Assembly: GCF_013868415.1 (NCBI RefSeq)
Contig: NZ_JACEMT010000051.1
Location: 62,001-126,000 of the forward strand
Source: Marinobacterium marinum
GTDB taxonomy: Bacteria; Pseudomonadota; Gammaproteobacteria; Pseudomonadales; Balneatricaceae
Direction: 5' to 3'
Length of the DNA stretch: 64,000 nucleotides
Shown one piece after another: positions 1 through 9,988 of this stretch (the stretch's first letter is position 1; every line of letters starts with the position of its first letter). Below the pieces are notes generated by a model. It was not told where the DNA came from. It ran no database searches and was given only the letters and a program-made list of their open reading frames with translations. The translations under genes were made by a program, and so were the position numbers.

Positions 1-1007
1 TCCAGTGGCTGTTTCTTGTCGGTTTCAAAGAAGAAAGCGGCATCAGCCAGACGCGGGCGAATGACCTTCTCGTTCCCTTCGATCACCTGCTGCGGATCCT
101 TGGACTCGATGTTGGCCAGGGTGATGAAGTACGGCATCAGTTTGCCGTCGGCATTCAGCGCATGGAAGTACTTCTGGTTTTCCTTCATGGAGAGGATCAG
201 GGCTTCCGCCGGAACGTCAAGGAAGCGCTCCTCGAAACGACCGGTCAGGGCGACAGGCCACTCGTTCAGTGCGGTCACTTCGTCCAGCAGGTCTTCGTCG
301 ATCTGTGCTACGCCGCCGATACGGTCGCCCTCGTGGATCACTTGCTCGCGGATCAATTCGCGACGTTCGCTGAAGTCGGCGATAACCTTGCCGGTTTCTT
401 TCAGCACGCGGGCGTAGTCCGCCGGGGCGATCAGTTCGATGTCATGGTTGTAATGGAAGCGGTGGCCACGCGTCTTGCGACCGGCCTTGAGGCCGAGAAT
501 CTCGGCGTCGACCACTTCGTCACCCAGCAGCATGCACAGCCATTTGACCGGGCGTACAAACTCGGTGCGAGATGAGCCCCAGCGCATGCGCTTGGGAATC
601 GGCAGCTTGTTCAGTGATTCCGTAATGATGCCTGGCAGCAGAGACGCGGTGCTTTGCCCCTGCTCGACGCCACGATAAACATAGTAGCTGCCCTTGGGGG
701 TTTCCATCTTGTCCAGCTGGTCGATACCGACACCGCAGGAACCGGCAAAGCCCTGCACGGCCTTTTCGGGAGCCTGGATGGCCGGTCCGCGTTTCTCGAT
801 CTGGCGATCCGGCTGCTGCAGCTGGATACCGCTGATCAGAACGGCCAGGCGACGGGGAGCAGCATAAGGGCGAGCTTCGGTATAGTCGATACCGGCAGCG
901 CCAAGCCCGGCAGTAATACCTTCCAGGAAGGCGCCTGACAGTGTCTTTAAAGCCTTGGGTGGCAGCTCTTCGGTGCCGAGTTCAACCAGAAAGTCGTGTT
1001 GAGACAT
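1..1007 (-). CDS. glyS: Glycyl-tRNA synthetase beta subunit, C-terminus outside window
   Basis: Beta subunit of the alpha2beta2 bacterial glycyl-tRNA synthetase, which charges tRNA-Gly in the cytoplasm. The reverse-strand translation from the ATG at 1007 begins [20 protein letters not shown] and runs open to the left edge, so about 335 residues of a roughly 690-residue protein are present. The LVELGTEELPPK opening is the family's N-terminal signature. The ATG shares one base with the glyQ stop (TAATG), so the two subunits are translationally coupled. Identity is firm; only the 3' part is missing. Confidence 0.95.
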   Translation of the reverse strand, partial: MSQHDFLVELGTEELPPKALKTLSGAFLEGITAGLGAAGIDYTEARPYAAPRRLAVLISGIQLQQPDRQIEKRGPAIQAPEKAVQGFAGSCGVGIDQLDKMETPKGSYYVYRGVEQGQSTASLLPGIITESLNKLPIPKRMRWGSSRTEFVRPVKWLCMLLGDEVVDAEILGLKAGRKTRGHRFHYNHDIELIAPADYARVLKETGKVIADFSERRELIREQVIHEGDRIGGVAQIDEDLLDEVTALNEWPVALTGRFEERFLDVPAEALILSMKENQKYFHALNADGKLMPYFITLANIESKDPQQVIEGNEKVIRPRLADAAFFFETDKKQPL

Positions 1008-1972
1008 TATTTCTCCTCCTCACAGGCAGCCAGAACTTCTGCCCGGATCGCTTCAGGGGCCATCGGGAATCCAAGGGCGCGGCGCGCATCGAAATAGGCA
1101 TGGGCCACGTCGCGGGCCAGCGTGCGTACGCGCAGAATATAGCGCTGACGCTCGGTGACCGAGATGGCGTGGCGCGCGTCCAGCAGGTTAAAGGTATGTG
1201 AGGCCTTCAACACCATTTCATAGGCCGGCAGCGGCAGATTGGCTGTCAGCAGCTTTTGGCACTCTGCTTCGTAGTGGTCGAAACTGGCAAACAGGGCCGG
1301 TACGTCGGCGTGTTCGAAGTTGTAGGTCGACATCTCCACTTCGTTCTGGTGGAAGACGTCGCCGTAGCTGACGTTGCTGCCATCGGGGTGACGTGCCCAC
1401 ACCAGGTCGTAGACACTGTCCACGTTCTGGATATACATGGCAATACGCTCGAGACCGTAAGTGATCTCACCGGTGACCGGATAGCATTCCAGGCCGCCGG
1501 CCTGCTGGAAATAGGTAAACTGTGTGACTTCCATGCCGTTCAGCCAGACTTCCCAGCCCAGTCCCCAGGCTCCCAGCGTGGGAGATTCCCAGTTGTCTTC
1601 AACGAAGCGCACATCGTGGACATTCAAGTCGATGCCGATATGCTCGAGGGAGCCCAGATAGAGTTCCTGAATGTTATCGGGTGAAGGCTTGAGTACAGTC
1701 TGGAACTGGTAGTAATGCTGCAGTCGGTTGGGGTTTTCACCGTAGCGGCCGTCGGTCGGGCGGCGGCTGGGCTGCACGTAGGCGGAACGCCAGGTTTCGG
1801 GGCCAATGGCCCTCAGGAAGGTACAGGGGTGGAAGGTACCTGCACCCACCTCCAGGTCCAGTGGCTGCACGATGACACAGCCCTGTTCGGCCCAGTATTG
1901 CTGCAGGGCCAGGATCAGTCCCTGGAATGTGCTAACGTCTGGAGTCACCTTGTCAGTCACGGAAATCACCAT
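1007..1972 (-). CDS. glyQ: Glycyl-tRNA synthetase alpha subunit
   Basis: Alpha subunit of heterotetrameric glycyl-tRNA synthetase; it carries the class II catalytic core. I take the ATG at 1972, giving 321 residues (E. coli 303) and an N-terminus [20 protein letters not shown]. An in-frame extension to 2053 is open but lies upstream of a TATAAT-like -10 (minus strand, 2004-2009), so it is probably not translated. Motifs visible: the [20 protein letters not shown] active-site stretch near residues 64-83 and the [18 protein letters not shown] block near 150-170. glyS follows with a 1-base overlap. Confidence 0.96.
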   Translation of the reverse strand: MVISVTDKVTPDVSTFQGLILALQQYWAEQGCVIVQPLDLEVGAGTFHPCTFLRAIGPETWRSAYVQPSRRPTDGRYGENPNRLQHYYQFQTVLKPSPDNIQELYLGSLEHIGIDLNVHDVRFVEDNWESPTLGAWGLGWEVWLNGMEVTQFTYFQQAGGLECYPVTGEITYGLERIAMYIQNVDSVYDLVWARHPDGSNVSYGDVFHQNEVEMSTYNFEHADVPALFASFDHYEAECQKLLTANLPLPAYEMVLKASHTFNLLDARHAISVTERQRYILRVRTLARDVAHAYFDARRALGFPMAPEAIRAEVLAACEEEK

Positions 1973-2003
1973 TGCTGTTGAATGTGGTCGAAATAGGAGC
2001 AGA

Positions 2004-2009
2004 ATTATA
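2004..2009 (-). promoter_or_regulatory. Probable -10 element of glyQS
   Basis: Minus-strand TATAAT, 32 bases upstream of the chosen glyQ ATG. No good -35 is present at 17 bp (GTCATT), so the call rests on the -10 and its position. Confidence 0.45.
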
Positions 2010-2106
2010 CATGATTCGCGAGTCTGAATGACCCCCACTCCCTTGACCCCCACGCATATTTCTGCACGTTGAGTCGCCTGGCCTTACCCCTGCCAGCGGG
2101 TCTGTC

Positions 2107-2112
2107 TATAAT
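2107..2112 (+). promoter_or_regulatory. Probable -10 element of the acyltransferase gene
   Basis: TATAAT 33 bases before the GTG start at 2145, with a weak TTACCC at 2085-2090 (16-bp spacer). It would fire divergently from the glyQS promoter. Confidence 0.45.
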
Positions 2113-2144
2113 CACTGCTTTATTATTTCTGGACGGAGAGTGTT

Positions 2145-3041
2145 GTGAAGCGGATCAAGTCGCTGTTGGCTGTCGCCCTGCTGGGGGTACTGGCTCTGCT
2201 GCCATTACGTTTATCCCAAGCATTGGGGCGTGGGCTGGGCAATCGCTACTGGCGCAAGGGCGATGCGGCCAAAGTTACACGTCAGACACGGCGCAATATC
2301 AATGCCTGCTTTCCGGAATGGAGCGAATCGGAACGCGAGGCGCTGATTCATGCCAGCCTGCAGCAAACCGGGTGTTCGTTGTGCGAGATGGGCATGTCCT
2401 GGTTGTGGCCTGCCCGGCGAACGCTGAAAAAGGTGCGCCATGTGTACCATGAAGATCGGGTGCAGGCGGCGATTGATCAGGGCAAGGGCGTGATTCTGAT
2501 TGCCCCGCACTTGGGTAACTGGGAGGTACTGAATCTGTATCTGTCGGCTCACTATCCGTTCACGGCCATGTACAAGCCGCCCCGAATGAAATTAATGGAC
2601 GACCTGGTCAAGCGCATGCGAGCACGTCTGGGCACACGAATGGCACCGGCGGATACGCGTGGGGTCCGCATGGTAATGAAGGCCCTCAGGCGTGGCGAAA
2701 TGGTTGGTATTTTGCCGGACCAGGAGCCGGATGTCAGTGGCGGGATTCATGTGCCTTTTTTTGGTGTTCAGGCGTTAACCATGAAGCTGTTGCCGCAGCT
2801 GGCGGCGCAGACCGGTGCCGTTGTGGTCTGCGGATATGCCGAACGCCTGCCGGATGCGGCGGGGTTTGATCTGCACTTCGTGATGGCGGATGAGCGCATC
2901 AATAGCCGTAACCTGGAAGACGCGGCGGCGGCAATGAATGTCTCAGTCGAGCAGTGCGTCCGTGCTCTGCCCGCCCAGTATCAGTGGGAATACCGTCGTT
3001 TCAGTACGCGCCCGGAAGGCGCGCCCCGCTTCTACGACTAG
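2145..3041 (+). CDS. Lipid A biosynthesis acyltransferase (LpxL/HtrB family)
   Basis: Inner-membrane acyltransferase of the LpxL/LpxM family that adds a secondary acyl chain to lipid A. The 298-residue protein has an N-terminal hydrophobic segment (residues 5-22) and the family's HX4E catalytic motif, HLGNWE, at 122-127. A GILPDQEPD block follows near residue 195. The start is GTG at 2145, preceded by GGAG at 7 bp. In Pseudomonas a lauroyltransferase also sits beside glyQS. The acyl-chain specificity cannot be read from the sequence, so no gene symbol is given. Confidence 0.88.
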   Translation: MKRIKSLLAVALLGVLALLPLRLSQALGRGLGNRYWRKGDAAKVTRQTRRNINACFPEWSESEREALIHASLQQTGCSLCEMGMSWLWPARRTLKKVRHVYHEDRVQAAIDQGKGVILIAPHLGNWEVLNLYLSAHYPFTAMYKPPRMKLMDDLVKRMRARLGTRMAPADTRGVRMVMKALRRGEMVGILPDQEPDVSGGIHVPFFGVQALTMKLLPQLAAQTGAVVVCGYAERLPDAAGFDLHFVMADERINSRNLEDAAAAMNVSVEQCVRALPAQYQWEYRRFSTRPEGAPRFYD

Positions 3042-3064
3042 GCTGTTCCCTTTTTCCGGTGGAC

Positions 3065-4513
3065 TTAGCGTCGCCAGAAGGCAGGTGTGAACAGCACCAG
3101 CATGGTGAATACCTCCAGACGGCCCAGCAACATGGCCAGGCAGAGAATCCACTTGGCGGTCGGGTTAAGACCGCCAAAGTGGGCAGCGACTTCTCCCAGT
3201 CCCGGGCCCAGGTTGTTCAGGGTTGCGCCCACGGCGGACCAGGCCGTGACCTGATCCAGTCCGGTTGCCAGCAGCGCCAGCAGCATGACCACAAACACCA
3301 TCAGGTAAACCGAGAAAAAGCCCCACACGGCTTGCAGAATGGGATCGGGAATCGGTCGCTGTCCCAGCTTGATCGGAATGACGGCATTGGGGTGGATCAG
3401 GCGCAGAATTTCCCGATACCCCTGCTTGAGGATAAGCAGGACCCGTATAGCCTTCATGCCGCCAGCTGTCGAGCTGGCGCAGCCGCCGACGAACGCCAGC
3501 ACAAACAGCATAAAGGGCAGCATGGCGGGCCAGTTGGCAAAATCTGCAGTGGCGAAGCCGGTCGTCGTGGCCACGGACACAACCATAAAGGCCGCTTTGC
3601 GCAGAGACTCGACGGCGGGATAGGTCTCGGTCATGACCAGGACAAAGAGGGTCAGCAAGGTGATCAGCCCCAGCAGGGACAGGTAGAAACGTACCTCGGG
3701 GTCTTTCAGGTAGTGCAGCAGTGTATGGTGTCGCCAGGCAAAAAAGTGCAGTGCGAAGTTGATCCCGGCTACGGTCATGAAAAAGATGCCGATCACCTCG
3801 ATGGCCGCGCTGTCAAAATACCCCATACTGGCATCGTGGGTCGAGAAGCCGCCAATGGCCACGGTCGAAAAACTGTGGCCGATGGCATCGAACAGGGTCA
3901 TGCCCGCCAGCCAGTAGGCCAGTGCGCAGGTGACGGTCAGCGACAGGTAAATATACCAGAGCGCCTTGGCGGTTTCGGTGATGCGGGGGGTCAGCTTGTT
4001 GTCCTTGACCGGCCCAGGCGTTTCGGCGCGGTATAGCTGCATGCCACCGATACCGAGCATGGGCAGGATGGCCACTGCCAGCACGATGATCCCCATGCCG
4101 CCCAACCACTGCAGCTGCTGACGGTAGAAGAGAATAGACGGCGGCAGGTCATCCAGCCCAGTCATTACCGTGGCACCGGTTGTGGTCAGGCCGGATATGG
4201 ATTCGAACACGGCATCCACGGCGGATAATCCGGGTTCTTCCGAGAGCATGAGGGGCAGCGAACCGAACACGCCGAGAACGGTCCAGAACAGCACTGTGAC
4301 GAGAAAGCCGTCACGAATACTCAACTCCTGACGGACGGTGTAGACCGGTACCCAGATAATGAAACCGGTAATCAGGGTGATGGCGAAGGCGGTGAAAAAG
4401 GCCCAGTGGCCCAGGTCCTGGTAGTAGAGTGATACCGCCAGAGGCGGCAACTGGGTGATGCTGAAAATCATCAGCAGGATGCCCAGGATGCGCAGGATCA
4501 CTTGAAAGTGCAT
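3065..4513 (-). CDS. trkH: Trk potassium uptake transmembrane protein TrkH
   Basis: Membrane channel subunit of the Trk potassium uptake system, working with cytoplasmic TrkA. From the ATG at 4513 it is 482 residues, matching the usual 483. The upstream in-frame extension to 4543 overlaps trkA and is unlikely. Many hydrophobic segments are visible, plus pore-type repeats such as SGLTTTGATV, FSTVAIGGFSTHD, TTTGFATADF and NNLGPGLGEV. A Shine-Dalgarno-like TGAGG overlaps the trkA stop, 10 bases before the start, so trkA and trkH are one transcript. Confidence 0.95.
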   Translation of the reverse strand: MHFQVILRILGILLMIFSITQLPPLAVSLYYQDLGHWAFFTAFAITLITGFIIWVPVYTVRQELSIRDGFLVTVLFWTVLGVFGSLPLMLSEEPGLSAVDAVFESISGLTTTGATVMTGLDDLPPSILFYRQQLQWLGGMGIIVLAVAILPMLGIGGMQLYRAETPGPVKDNKLTPRITETAKALWYIYLSLTVTCALAYWLAGMTLFDAIGHSFSTVAIGGFSTHDASMGYFDSAAIEVIGIFFMTVAGINFALHFFAWRHHTLLHYLKDPEVRFYLSLLGLITLLTLFVLVMTETYPAVESLRKAAFMVVSVATTTGFATADFANWPAMLPFMLFVLAFVGGCASSTAGGMKAIRVLLILKQGYREILRLIHPNAVIPIKLGQRPIPDPILQAVWGFFSVYLMVFVVMLLALLATGLDQVTAWSAVGATLNNLGPGLGEVAAHFGGLNPTAKWILCLAMLLGRLEVFTMLVLFTPAFWRR

Positions 4514-4523
4514 TGACGTAACC

Positions 4524-5900
4524 TCAGAAGAAGGCCAGACCAACCTGGAACAGACGCTCGACCTCCGCGATGCGGCGCTTGTCGACCAGGAACAGAATCA
4601 CGTGATCACTGTTTTCAATGATCAGGTCGTCATGGGCGATCAGCACCTCGCTGCCACGGACAATGGCGCCGATGGTGGCTCCCGGCGGCAAATCGATCTC
4701 TTCAATGGAGCGGCCGACCACCTTGGAGCTGCGCTTGTCGCCATGGGCAACCGCTTCCAATGCTTCGGCGGCACCGCGACGCAGCGAGTGTACTGCTGCC
4801 ACATCACCACGGCGGACATGGGTCAGCAGAGCACCGATAGTGGTCTGTTGTGGCGAGATGGCCACGTCGATCACCCCGCCCTGCACCAGATCCACATAGG
4901 CCGGGTTGTTGATCAGGGTCATGACGGTACGTGCCCCCAGACGTTTGGCCAGCATGGACGCCATGATATTGGCTTCGTCGTCGTTGGTCAGGGCGCAGAA
5001 GACATCGGTATCTTCGATGTTTTCTTCGATCAGCAGGTCTCGGTCAGAGGCGCTGCCGTGGAGGACTATGGTGTTGTTCAGTTCCTGGGCCAGCCAGGTA
5101 CAGCGGTCCATGCTACGCTCGATCAGCTTGACCTGATAATCGCTTTCCAGCGAGTCGGCCAGTCGCGCACCAATGTTGCCACCGCCTGCGATCATGATTC
5201 TGCGGTAGGAGCGATCCAGGCGTCGCAGCTCGCTCATGACCGCTCGAATATCGCGCCGGGCGGCAATGAAGAACACCTCGTCATCGGCCTCGATCACGGT
5301 ATCACCTTTCGGAATCATGGGGTGATCCTGGCGGAAAATGGCGGCAACACGGGTATCAATATTGGGCATGTGTGAGCGCAGGAAGGAAATTTCGCGTCCG
5401 ACCAGAGGGCCGCCATAGTAAGCCTTTACCGCAACCAGCTGTGCCTGGCCGGAAGCGAAGTCCAGTACCTGCAGCGCTCCGGGGTATTGAATCATCCGCT
5501 TGATATGCTGGGTCACCAGTTCTTCCGGACTGATCAGGACGTCAACGGGGATACCCTTTTCACCGAAAATGGCATGGTCTCGCTGCAGGTAGTCATGCTC
5601 GCGTACACGGGCGATCTTGGTCGGCACGTTGAATAAGGTGCGGGCAACCTGACAGGCGGTCATGTTGACTTCGTCGCTGTTGGTGACAGCAATCAGCATG
5701 TCGGCGTCTTGTGCCCCGGCGTGCTCCAGCGCGCTGGGATGGGAGGCCCGGCCCTCGATGGTTCGTATATCAAGCCGGTCCTGCAGCTCGCGGAGGCGTG
5801 AACTGTCGGTGTCGATCACGGTTATGTCGTTGGCCTCATTGGCCAGATGCTCGGCCAGAGAACCGCCCACCTGCCCGGCACCCAGAATGATGATTTTCAT
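4524..5900 (-). CDS. trkA: Trk potassium uptake regulatory protein TrkA
   Basis: Cytoplasmic NAD(H)-binding gating ring of the Trk potassium transporter, 458 residues. Two tandem RCK units are visible: the first Rossmann motif [13 protein letters not shown] near residues 7-19 and the second [14 protein letters not shown] near 235-248, each followed by a TrkA-C-type domain. The start codon overlaps the rsmB stop (ATGA), giving the order fmt-rsmB-trkA-trkH, which is also found in Pseudomonas. Confidence 0.96.
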   Translation of the reverse strand: MKIIILGAGQVGGSLAEHLANEANDITVIDTDSSRLRELQDRLDIRTIEGRASHPSALEHAGAQDADMLIAVTNSDEVNMTACQVARTLFNVPTKIARVREHDYLQRDHAIFGEKGIPVDVLISPEELVTQHIKRMIQYPGALQVLDFASGQAQLVAVKAYYGGPLVGREISFLRSHMPNIDTRVAAIFRQDHPMIPKGDTVIEADDEVFFIAARRDIRAVMSELRRLDRSYRRIMIAGGGNIGARLADSLESDYQVKLIERSMDRCTWLAQELNNTIVLHGSASDRDLLIEENIEDTDVFCALTNDDEANIMASMLAKRLGARTVMTLINNPAYVDLVQGGVIDVAISPQQTTIGALLTHVRRGDVAAVHSLRRGAAEALEAVAHGDKRSSKVVGRSIEEIDLPPGATIGAIVRGSEVLIAHDDLIIENSDHVILFLVDKRRIAEVERLFQVGLAFF

Positions 5901-7240
5901 ACGATAGTGTTGTCCGTCGTTTCATTCAGAGCCGTCTTGTTCAGCACGGCATAATAAAAACCGTCGTGACCACCGATTTCAGGGAACAGTTGGCGGCCGA
6001 CGGGACGGGCTTCGCCCCACTCGGCATCAATCGTATGATGCCGTGCATCCTGCTGCTGTTGCAGAAAGCGCTCGATGATACGTTCGTTTTCCTGGCTGAA
6101 AATCGAGCAGGTGGCGTACACCAGACGCCCTCCCGGTTTCAGCATCGACCAGAGGTTGGTCAGGATATTGAGCTGCACCTGAGCCAGAGCGGCAATCTCA
6201 TCGCCCCGCCGCAACCACTTGATATCCGGGTGGCGACGGATAACGCCGGTACCGCTACAGGGCGCATCGATCAGGATGCGGTCATAGGCATGCCCATCCC
6301 ACCACTCCCGGCTGCTGGCATCAGCCGTCAGTACACGGCACTCCAGTTCCAGGCCCAGGCGTTGCAGGTTGTCGGTGATGCGCTGGGCGCGTGCCGGTTC
6401 CAATTCGACGGCGACGACATCCTGCAGTCCGGGGGTGGTCTCCAGCAGGTGGCATAATTTTCCACCGGGGGCTGCACAGGCATCCAGGATGCGTTCACCG
6501 GGTTGTGCGGCAACCAGTTGGGCGGCCAGCTGGGCAGCTTCATCCTGCACACTCAGCCGACCGGCTGAAAATCCGGGAATGGCATTGACGTCCATTGCCT
6601 GTTGCAGGGTCAGGCCGGTTGTACTGAAGCGACATGGATCGGCGGGAATGCCGGCGGCGGCCAGCTGCTCGAGGGCCGACTGCCGAGACTGATGACGGGT
6701 GTTGGCTCTCAGCGTCAGAGGGGCTTGCTGGTCATTTGCTTCCAGTACGGCCTGCCACTGATTTGGCCAGTTGTGACTGAGCTTGTCGATGAACCATTGT
6801 GGATGGTTCCACGTGAAACATGGGTCCTTCGCCAATGCCTGCTCAATGTTGTCGCGCTCGCGTTGATATCGGCGAAGGACTGCGTTGAACACCTTTTTGG
6901 CCCATTCCTTGTTCAGGACCAGGGTAGCCTCGACAGTTTCATTCAGGGCCGCATGGGCGGGTATGCGGCTGGAGCGCAGTTGCCACAGGCCGATCAGCAG
7001 CAGGGCCTGCAGGTCCATATCTTGTGTCTTGAACGGTTTTTTCAACAGCTGTGCTGTTAATGCCTGGAGCCGAAAAAGCTCGCGCATGGTGCCGTAGCAA
7101 AGTTGCTGCAGCAGGGCCCGGTCTTGAGGTGGGCAGTGTTCAAGCGCGTCGGGCAGATGGGTGCTGAGGGAGCCGTGCTGGCGTAGCAGAGGCGCCAGCA
7201 CTTTGGCTGCCAGCGCACGGATGTTGATTGAATCAGCCAA
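5897..7240 (-). CDS. rsmB: 16S rRNA m5C967 methyltransferase RsmB
   Basis: SAM-dependent methyltransferase acting on C967 of 16S rRNA. An N-terminal NusB-like helical domain is followed by a Rossmann methyltransferase domain with DACAAPGGK near residues 255-263 and the two catalytic cysteine motifs DAPCSGTG and YATCSI. I choose a TTG start at 7240, preceded by CAGGAG at 6 bp and overlapping the fmt stop by 8 bases; this gives 447 residues. An ATG at 7276 is in frame but lies further inside fmt. The gene overlaps trkA by 4 bases and contains a parS-like site. Confidence 0.93.
   Translation of the reverse strand: MADSINIRALAAKVLAPLLRQHGSLSTHLPDALEHCPPQDRALLQQLCYGTMRELFRLQALTAQLLKKPFKTQDMDLQALLLIGLWQLRSSRIPAHAALNETVEATLVLNKEWAKKVFNAVLRRYQRERDNIEQALAKDPCFTWNHPQWFIDKLSHNWPNQWQAVLEANDQQAPLTLRANTRHQSRQSALEQLAAAGIPADPCRFSTTGLTLQQAMDVNAIPGFSAGRLSVQDEAAQLAAQLVAAQPGERILDACAAPGGKLCHLLETTPGLQDVVAVELEPARAQRITDNLQRLGLELECRVLTADASSREWWDGHAYDRILIDAPCSGTGVIRRHPDIKWLRRGDEIAALAQVQLNILTNLWSMLKPGGRLVYATCSIFSQENERIIERFLQQQQDARHHTIDAEWGEARPVGRQLFPEIGGHDGFYYAVLNKTALNETTDNTIV
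6805..6820 (-). other. parS-like centromere site inside rsmB
   Basis: On the minus strand the 16-mer reads TGTTTCACGTGGAACC. It matches the bacterial ParB-binding consensus TGTTTCACGTGAAACA at 14 of 16 positions (mismatches at 12 and 16). It encodes Cys-Phe-Thr-Trp-Asn in RsmB, so it is embedded in coding sequence, as many parS sites are. I noticed no second CACGTG-centred match of this quality in the window. ParB binding is inferred. Confidence 0.55.
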
Positions 7241-8183
7241 GGCGAACTCCTGGTGCAAAACGCTCCTTGTGGGCATTCATCAGTGTTTTGACCGGCTGTG
7301 TCTTGCCGCCAGGCAACTGTAGTTGAGTCAGGCGAACGCTGCCCTGGCCGCAGGCCACAAGGATGCCCTCCCCATTTGCGGCAATAATGGTACCCGCTTC
7401 TGCTTCGGCTGCAGTCGTATCCGGTTCGGCAGCCCAGATGCGCAGGTTGTCGTCTCCCAGGCGGGTAAAACAGACCGGCCAAGGGTTGAAGCCGCGGACC
7501 CGGCGAGCGACCTCTTTTGCCGGCAGGCTCCAGTCAATTTGCCCTTCCTGCTTTTCCAGTTTATGCGCGTAAGTGGCCAGAGCGTTGTCTTGCGGTTCGG
7601 GCGTCAGTGTTCCTGCTGCGAGAGGCGCTAGCGTATCGACCAGCAATTCGGCTCCCAATACTGCAAGGCGGTCGTGCAGGAGGCCACTGGTGTCGTCGGT
7701 CTGGATGTTGCATTCAGCCTTGCTCAACATGTCACCCGTGTCCAGGCCGGCGTCCATCTGCATGATGGTAATGCCGGTAGTGGTGTCGCCAGCCAGCAGT
7801 GAGCGATGGATCGGAGCGGCACCACGCCAACGTGGCAACAGAGAGGCGTGCACGTTGATACAGCCGAGACGGGGAGTATCAAGCACCACTTGAGGCAGCA
7901 GCAGACCGTAGGCAACCACGATCATCAGGTCGGCCTTGAGCTCCGCCAGAATCGCCTGTTGTTCGGCCTCTTTCAGACTGCGCGGCTGATAAACGGGCAG
8001 TCCGTGCTCCAGCGCCAGCGCCTTGACCGGGCTGGGACGCAACTTGCGACCCCGACCGGCCGGCTGGTCGGGGCGGGTATAGACCGCTACCACTTCGTGC
8101 TGGGTATTGAGCACGGCAGCCAGACTTTCGGCCGCAAATTCAGGGGTGCCTGCAAAAATGATGCGCAGAGGGGTATCACTCAT
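7233..8183 (-). CDS. fmt: Methionyl-tRNA formyltransferase
   Basis: Transfers a formyl group from 10-formyl-THF to Met-tRNA(fMet). From the ATG at 8183 (GGAG at 9 bp) it is 316 residues, the normal size; the 13-residue extension upstream is rejected. Motifs: FAGTPEFA at residues 10-17 and the catalytic HASLLPRWRGAAPI block near 110-123, then a C-terminal OB-type domain. It lies between def and rsmB on the same strand, the common def-fmt-rsmB order. Confidence 0.97.
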   Translation of the reverse strand: MSDTPLRIIFAGTPEFAAESLAAVLNTQHEVVAVYTRPDQPAGRGRKLRPSPVKALALEHGLPVYQPRSLKEAEQQAILAELKADLMIVVAYGLLLPQVVLDTPRLGCINVHASLLPRWRGAAPIHRSLLAGDTTTGITIMQMDAGLDTGDMLSKAECNIQTDDTSGLLHDRLAVLGAELLVDTLAPLAAGTLTPEPQDNALATYAHKLEKQEGQIDWSLPAKEVARRVRGFNPWPVCFTRLGDDNLRIWAAEPDTTAAEAEAGTIIAANGEGILVACGQGSVRLTQLQLPGGKTQPVKTLMNAHKERFAPGVRLG

Positions 8184-8201
8184 GTATCGAGACTCCATAC
8201 A

Positions 8202-8231
8202 AAAACAGGCTTGCCTCGGCAAACCTGTTTT
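8202..8231 (-). terminator. Hairpin between def and fmt
   Basis: Arms AAAACAGG and CCTGTTTT enclose an inner TTGCC/GGCAA pairing with one mismatch. On the minus strand the hairpin is followed by five T. It lies in the 66-base def-fmt gap and could act as an intrinsic terminator or attenuator that lowers fmt-rsmB-trkAH expression relative to def. Confidence 0.55.
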
Positions 8232-8249
8232 GAATCATGCCAGTGCCAC

Positions 8250-8768
8250 TCAGGCCTGGTGTTGAGCTTCAAGCCGGTGTTGTTTCTCCAGCTTGGTGCG
8301 GATGCGGTTACGCTTCAGAGCTGTGAGGTGATCCACAAACAGCTTGCCGTTCAGGTGGTCCAGCTCATGCTGGATGCAGACGGCCAGCAGACCTTCCGCT
8401 TCCATTTCGTAGGGTGTACCGTCACGGTCCAGCGCCTTGAGCAACACCCGGTTCGGGCGAGTGACATCTTCATAGAAGCCAGGGACCGACAGGCACCCTT
8501 CCTGCATGCTTTCCAGGTCTTCCTGCAGAATGGTGTACTCGGGGTTGATCAGCACCAGCGGCTCGCTTTTGTCTTCCGAAATGTCGATCGTCACCACGCG
8601 CTTGTGTACGTTAATCTGGGTTGCGGCCAGACCTATGCCCGGTGCGTCGTACATGGTTTCGAACATGTCATCGACCAGTTGACGGATTGCGTCATCGACC
8701 TGTTCGACCGGTTCGGCAATGGTTCTTAGACGCGGATCAGGAAATTCTAGAATATTGAGCTTAGCCAT
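8250..8768 (-). CDS. def: Peptide deformylase
   Basis: Metalloenzyme that removes the N-formyl group from nascent proteins. The 172-residue protein has all three family motifs: GIGLAATQ at 44-51, EGCLSVP at 90-96 (metal ligand Cys92) and QHELDHLNG at 133-141 (ligands His134 and His138, catalytic Glu135). It is divergent from the LysM gene across a 164-base AT-rich gap and heads the def-fmt-rsmB-trkAH group. Confidence 0.98.
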   Translation of the reverse strand: MAKLNILEFPDPRLRTIAEPVEQVDDAIRQLVDDMFETMYDAPGIGLAATQINVHKRVVTIDISEDKSEPLVLINPEYTILQEDLESMQEGCLSVPGFYEDVTRPNRVLLKALDRDGTPYEMEAEGLLAVCIQHELDHLNGKLFVDHLTALKRNRIRTKLEKQHRLEAQHQA

Positions 8769-8932
8769 AGGTATCTGCTTTTCCGGGCGTTAAAATCAGC
8801 CCCTTGAGTGGCAAAAAAAATCTACTGCCATCATTATACTTAATTACTTGTCTAATGCATTGCTTTGCAGGCCGAGAGCACGTAGAAACGGCGGGTTGTC
8901 TGTGGCCATAAAACGTACAAGGGAGCTGAACA

Positions 8933-9964
8933 ATGAGAGGATTGCTGTATGGCGTGGTAGGTGCCTGCCTGCTGTGGGCGGGAACCGCTGCGGCTGAACG
9001 CGCAGACCGGTTACAGTTGCAGGAAAACCACCCGACCGAGTACGTGGTGGTCAAGGGGGACACCCTGTGGGGAATATCGGGCCGTTTTCTGCAAAGCCCC
9101 TGGCTCTGGCCGGAAGTTTGGAGCGTAAATCCGCAAATCTCCAACCCTCATCTGATTTACCCCGGAGACCAGATCTACCTGACTTGGGTGGACGGCAAAC
9201 CACGCCTGAACCTGCGTCGCGGTATTCGCAAGCTGAGCCCGCACGTGCGTGTTCAGGAGCTGGAACAACCGGTGCCGGCCATTCCGCTGCGTGATATTGC
9301 CAGTTTCCTTAATGACAACCTGGTCACTCAGCAGGATGCACTGGAAGCCGCTCCGTATGTGATTGGCGGACGTAATGAAAGCATCATCTCCGGTGCCGGC
9401 GATCGCGTGTATGCTCGAGGCACTTTGCTGGACGAGGATGCCAAGCAGCAGACGCTGTATCGGCCGTCACGTCAGTACACACATCCGGTGACGGGTGCGC
9501 TGCTGGGGTATGAGTTGCACAAGGTGGCCGATGTCGAAGTGGCGGCCTATGACGATGACATCATTACACTGGATCTGCAAAAAACGCGAGAAGAGGTGCG
9601 CCTGCGTGACCGTGTGCTGCCGAACAGCTCCGAGCGTATCCAGTCCATCTTTCATCCGCAGCCGGGTGACGAGTTGAGGGATGGTCTGATCATTGATGTG
9701 CTGGGTGGTGTGGCCAAGATCGGTCAGTTTGACGCCGTGGCGATCAGTGCGGGTGAAGACGATGGGCTGGAGCCGGGCGATGTTTTCGCTATCTATAAAA
9801 AGGGTGAGGCCGTCAAGGACCCCATCAAGGGTGAAGTGATCAGGTTGCCGTCCGAACGGGCCGGTGAGCTGATGGTGTTCAAGACCTTTGACCGGGTCAG
9901 CTATGCACTGGTCATGAAGGCCACCAATGTCATTTCGGTCGGCGACGAACTGCGTGCGCCCTGA
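8933..9964 (+). CDS. LysM-domain exported protein
   Basis: 343 residues. A signal peptide (about residues 1-20, ending near GTAAA) is followed by one LysM peptidoglycan-binding domain at about 36-85, with the typical VVKGDTLWGISGRF opening and NPHLIYPGDQIYL close. The remaining 250 residues form a domain I cannot assign to an enzyme. Proteins of this layout lie between def and dprA in Pseudomonas and relatives. A periplasmic, cell-wall-associated role is inferred; no catalytic motif is seen. The start is ATG with GGAG upstream. Confidence 0.85.
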   Translation: MRGLLYGVVGACLLWAGTAAAERADRLQLQENHPTEYVVVKGDTLWGISGRFLQSPWLWPEVWSVNPQISNPHLIYPGDQIYLTWVDGKPRLNLRRGIRKLSPHVRVQELEQPVPAIPLRDIASFLNDNLVTQQDALEAAPYVIGGRNESIISGAGDRVYARGTLLDEDAKQQTLYRPSRQYTHPVTGALLGYELHKVADVEVAAYDDDIITLDLQKTREEVRLRDRVLPNSSERIQSIFHPQPGDELRDGLIIDVLGGVAKIGQFDAVAISAGEDDGLEPGDVFAIYKKGEAVKDPIKGEVIRLPSERAGELMVFKTFDRVSYALVMKATNVISVGDELRAP

Positions 9965-9988
9965 CCCTCGTTAAAACGGGACATTACC

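Noticed and set aside
1973..2053. N-terminal extension of glyQ
   Set aside because: It runs upstream across the likely -10 element and matches no known GlyQ N-terminus.
2954..4036. A 360-codon plus-strand open frame antisense to trkH
   Set aside because: Low-complexity Gln/Gly/His-rich translation over a clear TrkH gene; it starts inside the acyltransferase gene.
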